NCBI GenBank assembly: GCA_934254985.1
Contig: CAKQMS010000003.1
Coordinates: forward strand, 62,001 to 126,000
Direction: 5' to 3'
DNA from: an uncultured Prevotella sp.
GTDB taxonomy: Bacteria; Bacteroidota; Bacteroidia; Bacteroidales; Bacteroidaceae
DNA length: 64,000 nucleotides
Each line of letters opens with the position of its first letter. Positions within the stretch are counted from its first letter, which is position 1. This document shows positions 36,113 to 45,199 of the stretch, piece after piece. The translations under genes and the position numbers were made by a program. The notes under the pieces were generated by a model. That model made no database searches and was not told the origin of the DNA. It worked only from the letters and a program-made list of their open reading frames with translations.

Positions 36113-36301
36113 TTAGTCTTCCCAATCTTCAAAAGTATAGTCCTTTGAGAACTGGTTGTTGTTGCTAACACTGAAGTCAAAACCATCATCTGCAGCATCA
36201 CTTGATGTCATTCTATCGTTTGACGATACGCTACCAGCGAGGATAGCAGCTGTTTCCATAGCCATTACCGAGATGGCTGGTGTCATATATGTTTTCTTCA
36301 T
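36113..36301 (-). CDS. Small acidic peptide of surface module 1
   Basis: 62 residues. It shares a conserved start with the peptide at 40313: MKKxYxxPAISxMAM (1-15), then ILAGS (20-24). The C-terminus is also shared: NQFSKxxTFxxWE (49-61). The middle is variable and acidic in this copy. It starts 19 nt after the upstream large secreted protein with A/G-rich AAAGGAATAG before the ATG, so it is cotranslated with it. No signal peptide of normal kind; the first 24 residues are mildly hydrophobic. Function unknown. Conservation in two modules supports it as a real gene. Confidence 0.8.
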   Translation of the reverse strand: MKKTYMTPAISVMAMETAAILAGSVSSNDRMTSSDAADDGFDFSVSNNNQFSKDYTFEDWED

Positions 36302-36320
36302 AATATCTATTCCTTTTAGT

Positions 36321-38184
36321 TTATTTTCTTACTACTTTCTTACCATTCACGATATACAAGCCTGGCTTAGCCATAGAAGCTACGCGCTGACCATTGAGGT
36401 TGTAGATAGCCTTAGCATTCTCTACATTAGCATTAACACCATCGATGCCTGTAGCCTCGCCATTAAATGCGAAGCCCTTAGCGGTAGCATCACCAGCAGG
36501 TACTGCCAAATAAGCTGTTCCTGCCTTTACAAAGAATTTACCACCTGCTGGTGCACCCCAATAGAAACCTAAGCCTGTATTGTTATCAAAGTCATCATAA
36601 GCCAACTTATAATACTTGTAACCATCAGTTGCTTCAAATACTCCACCATTTGCAGGAGCAGGCATAAGCTGATTATCAGGAAGTATTACTGTACCATCAC
36701 CCTCTTTAAAGAAATAGTAAGTAGCTGTTGCATTTTTACACTCTAACAATACACCTATATTTGCAGGAACATAATAAGCCTTATCAAGATATCCACCTTC
36801 TCCTGCAGTTGCATCAGTAACTACATATACATCCGGTGTAAAGGCATTAGTAGAAATCTTTTCTCCATCTACACTTACACCATATACCGTAACATCGTTT
36901 GTAAATACAACATCCTTATCTGAGCTAAATGTTGCATAATAAGAAGAGCCATCAGTTGCCTTAAAATTAAGGCTTTCAGAAGTCTTCTCAGGAGTTACAG
37001 AAACAAGTATAATACTGATAGTGTTTATTTGAATATTTTTTGTACATTTAAATGTCACTTCATGAGCATTTCCTGTCCAAGTAGGAGAAGACCAACTCGC
37101 CTCTGTTGTACTTAATGTGCCAGAATTATCAATATCAAATAGAATTTCTGAAATATTCTTTCCTTCTGGTGCAGATAATGTAATAGAGCCTCCTCCTGTG
37201 TAAATACGCAAATTTGGAGTGTTTGCATCTGATTGATATATGCAAGTACCATTGTTATTTCCATTCGTAGCTGTCATCACGACACCATCCACCTCTAGCT
37301 TTTTTCCAGCAATAACATTGCTTCCTGTTTTTCCATTTTTTTCTAAAGGCTCAATGCCCCAAGCATTAGGAATTGCAGTAAAGTCAAAGACTATTGCATT
37401 AACTACATTAAGTCCATTCACCTCAAATGGTTCACTCTTTACTCCACCAACAGAAGCTGTAACAGTACAAGAGGTATTACCTAAAGACATTGTTTTAGGA
37501 TTCTTTGTCCATGTAATACCATTTGTAATAGGAGCAGTAGACTTGTCATCATAAGTACCTGTAACTACAAGACCTGTAGGATCAAACTCTTCGCCAACAT
37601 TGTAGGTTGTCTTTGTTGGTGTGCCAGAAATTGCGAGAGATGTAAGGGTCTTAGCTGGAGCTGTTTCATAAGTTACTGCTATAGATTTTATATAGATAGG
37701 TGTGCTAGAATTAGAATATTTCAATTCAATTTGTCCTGAAGCAGAACCATTAAACGATAAGTCTGTTGCTTTATTACTTAACGATTGCTGTTTACCAAAA
37801 GCTTTTCCTCCAATCATTACATCTAATTTTGCAGTAGTGCCAGAATTACCTGAGGTGTTAACAACTATTGACGTAATAGTACCACCAATTTCACTTGTCG
37901 ATAGTGTTGCATCTTTGGGATATTTGGTGCTACTAGAACCAATCTTAAAGCCTCTTTTTGTATCATTTGTATCAAAGCTAAATACTGGGGTTCCTTTCCA
38001 CTGATTTACTTTCAATGTCCATGTAACACCATTGAGTGTAGATGTAAGTTTAGATGTAGAGAAGTCGCCAGACTTAAATGTATAATTATAAGTCTTACTC
38101 TCCGCCCATACATTCGCCCCCCCCAAGTACCATCATGAGGCACATGAGAGCAATCATTTTTAAGTTAAGTAATTGATTTTTCAT
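36321..38184 (-). pseudogene. Large secreted Ig-like protein, frameshifted at an 8-G run
   Basis: From ATG 38184 the frame reads MKNQLLNLKMIALMCLMMVL, a good signal peptide, then hits GGGGGGGG (38117-38124) and shifts out of frame to an early stop. With seven G the frame joins directly to GGANVWAESKTYNYTF and stays open for about 600 residues. The body has a Big_3 Ig-like domain (about 150-240 of the shifted frame: TSLAISGTPTKTTYNVGEEFDPTGLVVTGTY) and ends YNLNGQRVASMAKPGLYIVNGKKVVRK, a short tail common in Prevotella secreted proteins and similar to type IX sorting tails. The last 200 residues are homologous to the protein at 40517. A TAACTTTG box lies at 38253-38260. Confidence 0.8.
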
Positions 38185-38593
38185 AATCATAGGAATTTTA
38201 ATTTAGAATTTAGAATTATCACATAGAGGAACGATGCGTAGACACATGTGCGCAAAGTTAGAAAAGAGGACATGGGCTAAGCTGAAACGCAGAATGAGCA
38301 TTAGCCTGAGGACAATCTTGCTAAGCTTGCAGATCGCTATCCGCATGCTCTACAGTAACACCATAGACTACATTGAGCGCAAACAAGTTGCACTAATTGT
38401 TAATAGTCATAGTGCAAAATTAATGCTTTTATACGAGATAGGTGTTACAAAAAGATAAAAATCTTAAAACAAAAGGTAAAAAAAGTATAATTCCCTAATT
38501 TCCACCACATTTAGCCACCCGATTGCACTATGCAGATTACAAAATTTCAAGCGAGTTCTTGCCGCTGTCGTTAAAAACAAAAAGGGGATTATA
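38185..38593. other. Intergenic region, mostly without recognised features
   Basis: It holds a minus-strand TAACTTTG (38253-38260) for the frameshifted protein and a TCAAGCGAGTT motif (38547-38557). A 74-codon plus-strand frame (38234-38458) has no visible promoter and overlaps that leader; I do not call it a gene. Confidence 0.5.
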
Positions 38594-38728
38594 TTAATGC
38601 AAAGATTCACCACCTTGCAATTCTTGTAAAAAGGTATTTAACGAAATAACATCAACCTTAGGAAATGGAATTTGCTTTAGGATGTTGAAATGATGATCAT
38701 GCGATACTATATATTTAGCATTGGGGTG
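38594..38728 (-). pseudogene. Remnant of PIN-domain toxin (C-terminal 40 codons)
   Basis: Immediately after the stop of the next gene, the same frame continues NAKYIVSHDHHFNILKQIPFP then KVDVISLNTFLQEL and a stop at 38594-38596. This matches the end of PIN toxins (IVTxDxHF...VxVISxxxFL), where the Asp is part of the metal site. The first two thirds of the toxin, with its other acidic residues, are gone. A deletion seems to have joined the antitoxin 3' end to the toxin 3' end. Confidence 0.7.
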
Positions 38729-38956
38729 TTATTTACGATATGGAGTTCTCTCATGGAGGGTGGCAAAACTATCAAACTTCTCTTGAGTCATAGTGCCATT
38801 AGCCCATAATGCATCCATTTCTTCTTTTGCTTTTTTAGCAAAAAAATCAGATATTGCCTGCTTAAGGTCGCTCAACGCTTCAGGACTTTTAACCCATTGC
38901 ATCATATTTAATATATCGAGCTGTGCCTCATTAAAAACTGTATGTTCCATAATCAT
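38729..38956 (-). CDS. Orphan antitoxin of a PIN toxin pair
   Basis: 75 residues (starts at 38956 or 38950): LNMMQWVKSPEALSDLKQAISDFFAKKAKEEMDALWANGTMTQEKFDSFATLHERTPY. I recall this family from Bacteroidetes as the upstream partner of PIN-family toxins. The LWANGxxxxEKFxxxxxLHERTPY end is typical. Its toxin is reduced to a 3' fragment. It has a consensus promoter 17 nt upstream of the ATG. Confidence 0.75.
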   Translation of the reverse strand: MIMEHTVFNEAQLDILNMMQWVKSPEALSDLKQAISDFFAKKAKEEMDALWANGTMTQEKFDSFATLHERTPYRK

Positions 38957-38972
38957 CTGAATTATTCAATAG

Positions 38973-39004
38973 CAAAGCTAAAACTTTTATTCGATACTAC
39001 CAAA
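38973..39004 (-). promoter_or_regulatory. Antitoxin promoter
   Basis: Minus strand TTTG (39001-39004), 20 nt, TAGCTTTG (38973-38980). Confidence 0.65.
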
Positions 39005-39087
39005 CATCCACTCCAACTTTTTGCAGTTTTTAAAACAAGGTGGAAAAAGAAATAATTGGTAGAGAAAAGGAAAAACTCAAACTGCTT

Positions 39088-39978
39088 TTAATTCCACAAT
39101 TGATTTGATTGCCAATCAAGAGGAAAACCCATTGCTGATACATCTACATTAGGGTATTTATCCAGTAATGCTTTGAATCTACTAACAAAAGTTGTATTAG
39201 GGTTTACGGTCTGCATAAAATAAAGAACTATTGAAAGAATATAATAGACTTTCTTTGTAGCGGTCGGTATCTTTATAAAAGGTAAATTAGTACGGCGTGG
39301 TATCATTGCATTAATACTGAGTTGGCGATTCCATAGACGACTATGATGTGCACATATATTACGAACATAAACTATAGAATGTAGCCATGATTCCATCACA
39401 GTATCGGACAAACCGTAAAATCTTGCAACTTGACGACGCGCTTGACCTGCATTAAGCCATCGATACATCATAGATAGTGTTCCAAATGAGCTAATTTCAA
39501 AAGTCATCCAACTTGGAGGAAAAGGATTTAAATAGTTTTGTTGAAAAGAAATTATGGCATCATCATCACTACGACGAAGTTCTTCGGCTAGACTTCTCAA
39601 CAAAGAAGAATGCTTATTGGTGTCACGAAAATTTAATGGATTTTCAAACCAATAAAGCCCTGCAGTGTCACTCATAATCAAAGACAATTGAGTTCTGATA
39701 GATATTTCTATCTTTTCTAACTCAGAACAAACCATTTTCCTTAATTCAGAATCGAATTTATAGATATTATATGCATCTTCAAATGTGGCACTTGCCTTGA
39801 ACTGACGACTTCCTCGTTGTCTTAGAGGCTTAAGATAGCTCTTCATTCTGAACATACTTATATGCTGGAGCAAATGAAACGCTTTTCCTTCATCATTAAT
39901 GATTAAGCCTTCTGATTTCAAAAGCTGTATTTGATCATTAATAGAAATCTGAGGTTGGTTATAATATTGTGTTGCCAT
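39088..39978 (-). CDS. Abi family protein (AbiD/AbiF type, HEPN-like)
   Basis: 296 residues. QISINDQIQLLKSEGLIINDEGKAFHLLQHISMFRMKSYLKP at the start and VRNICAHHSRLWNRQLS near 205-221 are signatures of the Abi_2 family (AbiD/AbiF). RNxCAHH fits the R-x4-H motif of HEPN RNases. Such proteins abort phage infection, presumably by RNA cleavage when triggered. Single gene with its own promoter and a hairpin in the 5' leader. Moderate A+T fits an accessory gene. Confidence 0.88.
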   Translation of the reverse strand: MATQYYNQPQISINDQIQLLKSEGLIINDEGKAFHLLQHISMFRMKSYLKPLRQRGSRQFKASATFEDAYNIYKFDSELRKMVCSELEKIEISIRTQLSLIMSDTAGLYWFENPLNFRDTNKHSSLLRSLAEELRRSDDDAIISFQQNYLNPFPPSWMTFEISSFGTLSMMYRWLNAGQARRQVARFYGLSDTVMESWLHSIVYVRNICAHHSRLWNRQLSINAMIPRRTNLPFIKIPTATKKVYYILSIVLYFMQTVNPNTTFVSRFKALLDKYPNVDVSAMGFPLDWQSNQLWN

Positions 39979-39995
39979 AGCTAAAAAAAAGAAAA

Positions 39996-40075
39996 ACTTA
40001 CCCTAAGCGCGCTGTTCTTATGGGAAGCGGGGTAAGTATGTTGTTGCAAATATAAATATATTTCTTCAATCTTAC
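39996..40075 (-). promoter_or_regulatory. Abi promoter and leader hairpin
   Basis: Minus strand TTG (40073-40075), 18 nt, TATATTTG (40047-40054). Just downstream, ACTTACCC (39996-40003) pairs with GGGTAAGT (40030-40037), with extra GCGC/AGCG pairing in the loop. The hairpin would form at the 5' end of the mRNA. Confidence 0.6.
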
Positions 40076-40109
40076 AAAGATTTCTAATATTTTTTAGATT
40101 TTTTTCTTT

Positions 40110-40224
40110 ATACAACTCATACAACATATACAACCGTAGGGGTAAAAGCGATGAACGAAGATAGTCAGAAGCCTACCCTAACCATAAAGGCTATATAAGG
40201 TTGTATTTGTTGTACGGGTTGTAT
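40110..40224. repeat. Long imperfect inverted repeat (26-bp arms)
   Basis: Left arm ATACAACTCATACAACAT... (40110-40135) and right arm GGTTGTATTTGTTGTACGGG... (40199-40224) match at 23 of 26 positions. The inner region has GTAGGGGTA/TACCCTAAC and the 16-mer ACCATAAAGGCTATAT. A T-run follows the right arm. It could act as terminator of the small-peptide gene and may be a MITE-like unit. Confidence 0.7.
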
Positions 40225-40290
40225 TTGTTGTTTTTTCTTTCATACAGAGCCGAGTTAGACTCCCTATTGTCATTCGAACTATTCGTGTTC

Positions 40291-40311
40291 TTAAAATCTC
40301 AAGCGAGTTGT
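40291..40311. repeat. Dispersed CTCAAGCGAGTT motif
   Basis: TTAAAATCTCAAGCGAGTTGT is the inverted form of the 35320/35345 repeat core, located at the very end of the small-peptide gene. Confidence 0.6.
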
Positions 40312-40312
40312 G

Positions 40313-40495
40313 TTACTCCTCCCAAAGATCAAAGGTATGCTCCTTTGAGAACTGGTTTTCGCTCTCACCAGAGGTGGAGAGCGTAGGCTCGTTAGTAGGA
40401 CAACTATTTGCTATTGTTGTTCTAAAGCTACCGGCGAGGATAGATGGTTGCATAGCCATAGCAGAGATGGCTGGGGCGACATATTCTTTTTTCAT
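40313..40495 (-). CDS. Small peptide of surface module 2
   Basis: 60 residues. It shares MKKxYxxPAISxMAM, ILAGS (19-23) and the C-terminal NQFSKxxTFxxWEE (47-60) with the peptide at 36113. The middle differs and contains one cysteine (position 32). It begins 21 nt after the large secreted protein with GAAAGGAATCATC before its ATG, the same spacing as in module 1. Function unknown. Duplication with conserved ends and variable middle suggests a processed or displayed peptide, but that is inference. Confidence 0.8.
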   Translation of the reverse strand: MKKEYVAPAISAMAMQPSILAGSFRTTIANSCPTNEPTLSTSGESENQFSKEHTFDLWEE

Positions 40496-40516
40496 TATGA
40501 TGATTCCTTTCGATTA

Positions 40517-42826
40517 TTATTTTCTAACTACTTTCTTTCCATTCACAATATACAAGCCTGGCTTAGCCATAGAAGCTACGCGCTGACCATTGAGGTTGTA
40601 GACGGTTTCGGCTTGGTTGTTCCTTGTGCTAATGCCATTGATGGCAGTAGTTTCATCATCGAGCACAAAGGCTTTGGCACCCTCGGCTTTAGCAGTAGGC
40701 ACGGCGAGGTAGGCAGTCTCTTTCTTTACATAGAAGGCGCCACCTGCATCAGCACCATAGTAGAAGCCAAGGTCTTTTTGGGTGAAGAAATCGTCGTATG
40801 CCAATTTATAATATATCTTATCGGTAGCTGAGGTAAAGACGCCACCATTTGTTGGTGCAGGCTTAAGCATGTTTTGCGATTCGTCTATTGCAGAAACATT
40901 CTTGTTGGAAACGACATAACAAGTGATATTGCTTTCTGAAGACTTGATGAGCACACCTGTGTTGGCAGGAACATATACGCCAGAGAGTGTTCCATCGCCG
41001 ATAGCAACATCTGTTGAAGATTCAAAGACATCAGCATCAGCAATTATTCTGCCGTCAGCTACGGTGATAGCATTTACCGCTACTGCCTTAGGGAAGAATG
41101 TAGGTTCAGAGTAGCTAAAGGTTGCCCAATAAGCTTTCGACGCTTCCGCCTGCAACGAGATTGCCTTGGCAGTATATGAAGGTGCAGAGGCTATGGTTGT
41201 GGTGTAAGAGGCAGAAGAGATTTTCTGGGCGAAGAAAATTTCACTATCAGTATTATTACTATAAGTATTAAAACATTCATTGGCAAAGTTACCAGAGTAT
41301 CTTAAATATGCTCCACAATCATTATATACCCAATTAGAATTGGTATAACTCCAATAGCTCGTTTCAGTATCATGCCATGCAAGGTTTCCTCTACTACTCG
41401 ACTTAGCATATAAAAATCCGTAGTTTGCATTATACATTGAGAATCCGTTACCATTCTTTTTCAAAGTCAATTCACATACATCTTCAGGAGCTGAAGTTGC
41501 TATACCTGAAGTATTAAAAGAGAATTGAGTTTTACAGTAATAACCTTTGCCATCTTTTATAAAACCACTAAAAGTGTAGCCACGAGATGTAATAATTGCA
41601 TACACACCTTCTTTCTTTACTTCTGAAGCTTCAAGTTTCTTCCATGTAGCAGCACCATCTTGCGAAGCATAAACAGCATAGTATACAACATCTGCTGTTA
41701 CTGCAGGTGCACCAGAAGCAGAGGTAAAGAGAACGGAAGGGGCGGTAGACTGATTGGTAGTTATCTGACTGGTTGTCCAACCTACGAATTTATATTCATT
41801 GATATTGGCAGGAGCTGTAGGAAGTTGTGAGACTTTGCTACCATCAGCAACGGTTGTGGTAGGTGCGCCAACAGAATAAGGCGAACCATTTACCATCCAT
41901 GCAACAGTATGCATGACAGTTTGGTTGCTTTCTACCCTACCCTTTAAAGCTATAGCAATAGGCGCTGCATCGGTAGAGGTGATATTCAAGATGGCTGAAT
42001 GAGTAGCTGGAGTTGAAGTTGAAGTAGGATTATAAGAAACTGTAATCTGAGTTGAAGGTATTGAACCATCAGTAGGTTCGATAGAAGAAGTTGAGACACT
42101 AAACAAGTCTGCGTTATCACCTGTGATAGAGAGTGTGGCAGGAGAAATCAGTTTAGTACCTAACAAAAAGAAAGATTTTGTATCAGTAGGCTTCGCTTCT
42201 GTGGTTACGAAATCGAGTGAAGAAACAGAAGCAGACAATGTTGGTCCCGACACCTCTTTATATATATAGAAGGCACCAGCTTTACTCAGCAAACCTTTAT
42301 CACCTGTTAACTGATTATAAAAAACAGCTCCATATACAACGAAAGTATTATTATCTTTCCAACTAATATACTTGTAAGCAGTTGCATCAAAAGTTATTTT
42401 AAAAGCATTCTTCGTCTCGAGCTTAGATATGTACCAAAGAGACTTATCAGTAGTGGTGGTAGAAAGATCAGTATCTTTTTCTTTATTCTTATAATATAAT
42501 CCATTTGTACCATTCTGAAAATAGAAAGTATTTTCACTTGGACCAGCTGTAGCTTTCCACATAATAGATTCACCAGGATTCTTAATAGTATTATCCGACT
42601 CCATAGTAATAGGATAACAATTAGCAGAATTTGAACGGACAGCATAATGCGTTTTTCCATCACTAATAACGAGAAGATAAGTTTGACCATCAACAATGTC
42701 GCTCAAAGAAGAACATTGCTCGTAATAAACATCATTTGCCTTTGCACTTACTAAAGATAAAATAAGAAGTGCAAACGAGAGGAACAACTTGTAGATTAGT
42801 TGTTTGCTTAAATTGAATTTGTTCAT
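40517..42826 (-). CDS. Large secreted protein of surface module 2
   Basis: 769 residues with a signal peptide (LFLSFALLILSLVSAKA). Residues about 200-300 (SVSSLDFVTTEAKPTDTKSFFLLG...AILNITSTDAAPIAIALKG) look like an Ig-like choice-of-anchor domain. The region around 305-385 (WMVNGSPYSVGAPTTTVADGSKV) resembles a repeat domain seen in surface proteins. The last 200 residues match the frameshifted protein at 36321 (VPANTGVLIKSSE, MLKPAPTNGGVF, YYKLAYDDF) and end in the identical tail YNLNGQRVASMAKPGLYIV plus NGKKVVRK. Probably surface exposed or released; ligand unknown. Confidence 0.85.
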   Translation of the reverse strand: MNKFNLSKQLIYKLFLSFALLILSLVSAKANDVYYEQCSSLSDIVDGQTYLLVISDGKTHYAVRSNSANCYPITMESDNTIKNPGESIMWKATAGPSENTFYFQNGTNGLYYKNKEKDTDLSTTTTDKSLWYISKLETKNAFKITFDATAYKYISWKDNNTFVVYGAVFYNQLTGDKGLLSKAGAFYIYKEVSGPTLSASVSSLDFVTTEAKPTDTKSFFLLGTKLISPATLSITGDNADLFSVSTSSIEPTDGSIPSTQITVSYNPTSTSTPATHSAILNITSTDAAPIAIALKGRVESNQTVMHTVAWMVNGSPYSVGAPTTTVADGSKVSQLPTAPANINEYKFVGWTTSQITTNQSTAPSVLFTSASGAPAVTADVVYYAVYASQDGAATWKKLEASEVKKEGVYAIITSRGYTFSGFIKDGKGYYCKTQFSFNTSGIATSAPEDVCELTLKKNGNGFSMYNANYGFLYAKSSSRGNLAWHDTETSYWSYTNSNWVYNDCGAYLRYSGNFANECFNTYSNNTDSEIFFAQKISSASYTTTIASAPSYTAKAISLQAEASKAYWATFSYSEPTFFPKAVAVNAITVADGRIIADADVFESSTDVAIGDGTLSGVYVPANTGVLIKSSESNITCYVVSNKNVSAIDESQNMLKPAPTNGGVFTSATDKIYYKLAYDDFFTQKDLGFYYGADAGGAFYVKKETAYLAVPTAKAEGAKAFVLDDETTAINGISTRNNQAETVYNLNGQRVASMAKPGLYIVNGKKVVRK

Positions 42827-42878
42827 ATCTTAAAGGAATTAATAATATAATCAATGTTAGTGTTTGATTAATTATCTA

Positions 42879-42910
42879 CAAAAGTAATAATTTATAACGA
42901 AGCAAACAAA
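42879..42910 (-). promoter_or_regulatory. Promoter of surface module 2
   Basis: Minus strand TTTG (42907-42910), 20 nt, TACTTTTG (42879-42886), about 53 nt before the ATG. Confidence 0.6.
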
Positions 42911-42949
42911 TAAAACGTAAGAAAAAAGAAAAATACATATAAAATAAAA

Positions 42950-42977
42950 GCCCTCGACCAAATAAATGGTCGAGGGC
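42950..42977 (-). terminator. Terminator of the ribosomal supercluster
   Basis: GCCCTCGACCA-AATAAA-TGGTCGAGGGC, an 11-bp G+C-rich perfect stem with flanking T-tract on the minus strand, 34 nt after rplQ. Confidence 0.9.
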
Positions 42978-43010
42978 GGGATATAATAAGGCAATATTAT
43001 ACAAATATTG

Positions 43011-43502
43011 TTATTCAGCCTTAGCTTCCTCAGCTGGGGCCTCAGTAGCCTCTGGAGCTGGTGCTTCAACAGCGTCAGCCTTCTTTGTAGAACGACGGCT
43101 ACGACGAGTCTTCTTCTCTGCCTTAGGAGCCTTTGCCATGTTCTCATCGAAGTCAACAAGCTCGATGAAAGCAACTGCTGCACCGTCACCAAGACGATTA
43201 CCAAGCTTGATGATACGTGTGTATCCACCTGGACGGTCGCCTACCTTCTCAGCTACGATACCAAAGAGTTCCTTGATAGCTTCCTTGTTCTGGAGATAGC
43301 TGAAAACTACACGACGAGAGTTAGTGCTGTCGTTCTTGCAACGTGTGATGAGAGGCTCTACGTATGTCTTAAGAGCCTTAGCCTTAGCAAGAGTCGTAGT
43401 GATTCTTTTGTGCATGATCAAAGAGATAGCCAAGTTAGCAAGCATGGCCTGACGATGGTCAGCAGTACGACTCAAATGGTTGAATTTCTTATTGTGTCTC
43501 AT
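43011..43502 (-). CDS. rplQ: Ribosomal protein bL17
   Basis: 163 residues. The start [29 protein letters not shown] is diagnostic. It is longer than E. coli L17 (127) by an Ala/Glu/Lys-rich C-terminal tail ([20 protein letters not shown]), which is usual in Bacteroidetes. It lies near the peptide exit on the 50S. Last gene of the cluster. Confidence 0.97.
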   Translation of the reverse strand: MRHNKKFNHLSRTADHRQAMLANLAISLIMHKRITTTLAKAKALKTYVEPLITRCKNDSTNSRRVVFSYLQNKEAIKELFGIVAEKVGDRPGGYTRIIKLGNRLGDGAAVAFIELVDFDENMAKAPKAEKKTRRSRRSTKKADAVEAPAPEATEAPAEEAKAE

Positions 43503-43546
43503 TTTTTTAAATTTGTTTATGGGCTGGTTAGCTCACCCTTGTGGGT

Positions 43547-44539
43547 TTACTCCTTGTCCAGTTTATACTTTGAAATGTCGGTTCCAAACGACAGATTCAG
43601 ACCCTCGAGCAAATCATCAAGCTCTGAGAGCGATTTCTTACCAAAGTTGCGGAACTTCAAGAGGTCAGTCTTGTTGAACTGTACGAGGTCGCCAAGTGTT
43701 TCAACATCGGCAGCCTTCAAGCAGTTAAGAGCACGAACGCTGAGGTTCATGTCAACAAGCTTAGTCTTGAGGAGTTGACGCATGTGAAGAACTTCCTCAT
43801 CAAACTCCTGGTTTGTCTCCTCATCCTGATTCTCGATAGTAATCTTTTCATCAGAGAACAACATGAAGTGATGGATAAGTATCTTCGCAGCCTCTTTCAA
43901 GGCATCCTTTGGGTGGATGGAACCATCCGTTGTTACTTCGAGTACGAGCTTATCGTAGTCAGTCTTCTGCTCTACACGATATGGCTCAACAGCGTATTTA
44001 ACGTTACGGATTGGGGTGTAAATTGAATCGATTGGGAGTACATTGACATCAGTGCAGAACTCACGGTTCTCGTCAGCAGGTACGTATCCACGTCCCTTGT
44101 TGATAGTAAGATCAATCTGCATTGAAGCCTTGGCATCTAAATGACAAATCACCAAATCAGGGTTTAACACTTCAAATCCAGTCAGATACTTATTAATATC
44201 ACCTGCTTTGAATTCGGTGGAATTCTCTACGGAGATAGTTACTTTCTCGTTCTCGAATTCTTCTACTACTTGCTTGAATCGCACTTGTTTGAGATTCAAG
44301 ATGATGTTTGTGACATCCTCCTTTACACCAGGCACCGAAGAGAACTCATGCTCAACACCACTAATACGGATGGTGTTGATAGCATAGCCTTCGAGCGATG
44401 AAAGAAGTATGCGGCGCAAGGCATTACCAATGGTAACACCGAAGCCAGGCTCAAGAGGACGGAATTCGAACTTGCCGAACTTGTCATCTGCCTCAAGCAT
44501 CACAACTTTATCGGGTTTTTGAAATGCTAATATCGCCAT
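43547..44539 (-). CDS. rpoA: RNA polymerase alpha subunit
   Basis: 330 residues. N-terminal dimer domain ([33 protein letters not shown]) and C-terminal domain with [25 protein letters not shown] and [19 protein letters not shown]. It nucleates polymerase assembly and contacts activators. It lies 12 nt after rpsD. Confidence 0.98.
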   Translation of the reverse strand: MAILAFQKPDKVVMLEADDKFGKFEFRPLEPGFGVTIGNALRRILLSSLEGYAINTIRISGVEHEFSSVPGVKEDVTNIILNLKQVRFKQVVEEFENEKVTISVENSTEFKAGDINKYLTGFEVLNPDLVICHLDAKASMQIDLTINKGRGYVPADENREFCTDVNVLPIDSIYTPIRNVKYAVEPYRVEQKTDYDKLVLEVTTDGSIHPKDALKEAAKILIHHFMLFSDEKITIENQDEETNQEFDEEVLHMRQLLKTKLVDMNLSVRALNCLKAADVETLGDLVQFNKTDLLKFRNFGKKSLSELDDLLEGLNLSFGTDISKYKLDKE

Positions 44540-44551
44540 TAACTTAATGAT

Positions 44552-45160
44552 TTATTGTTTAGAATACAACTCAACGATTAACTGCTCCTTGATGTTCTCA
44601 GGAATGTCGGCACGCTCTGGCTTGTGCAAGAACTTACCGCTCTTGGTATTCTCGTCCCACTCAATCCAAGGATACTTGCTGTGGTTGAAACCTGCAAGTG
44701 CAGCCTCGATAACCTCGAGAGACTTAGACTTCTCACGAACTGCGATAACCATACCTGGCTTAACAGCGAAAGAAGGAATGTTTACTACCTGACCGTCAAC
44801 AACGATATGCTTGTGACCTACCAACTGACGAGCAGCTGCACGTGTAGGAGCCAAACCAAGACGATATACTACGTTGTCGAGACGGCACTCAAGATTCTGA
44901 AGAAGAACCTCACCGGTGATACCCTCAGCCTTAGCTGCGTGCTCGAACATGTTACGGAACTGACGCTCGAGAACACCGTATGTATACTTAGCCTTCTGCT
45001 TCTCAGCAAGCTGAGCACCATACTCAGATACCTTACGACGACGGTTGTTACCGTGCTGGCCAGGAGGAAAGTTACGCTTTGCAAGTACCTTATCTGCGCC
45101 GAAGATTGGCTCACCAAAACGGCGTGCAATTTTAGATTTTGGACCTATATATCTTGCCAT
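44552..45160 (-). CDS. rpsD: Ribosomal protein uS4
   Basis: 202 residues. [21 protein letters not shown] at the start and the S4 RNA-binding fold ([30 protein letters not shown]) are clear. Cysteine zinc residues of some S4 proteins are absent (C-minus type). It begins 30S assembly; in E. coli S4 represses the alpha operon. Confidence 0.98.
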   Translation of the reverse strand: MARYIGPKSKIARRFGEPIFGADKVLAKRNFPPGQHGNNRRRKVSEYGAQLAEKQKAKYTYGVLERQFRNMFEHAAKAEGITGEVLLQNLECRLDNVVYRLGLAPTRAAARQLVGHKHIVVDGQVVNIPSFAVKPGMVIAVREKSKSLEVIEAALAGFNHSKYPWIEWDENTKSGKFLHKPERADIPENIKEQLIVELYSKQ

Positions 45161-45199
45161 AATAATAAATTCTATTTAATCAATTGTATCTAATGGTTA

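Noticed and set aside
38234..38458. 74-codon basic plus-strand frame
   Set aside because: No promoter, no recognisable family, overlaps the leader of the frameshifted surface gene.
42950..42977. GCCCTCGACCA inverted repeat as a regulatory operator
   Set aside because: Perfect G+C-rich stem plus T-tract at the end of the ribosomal cluster fits a plain terminator.
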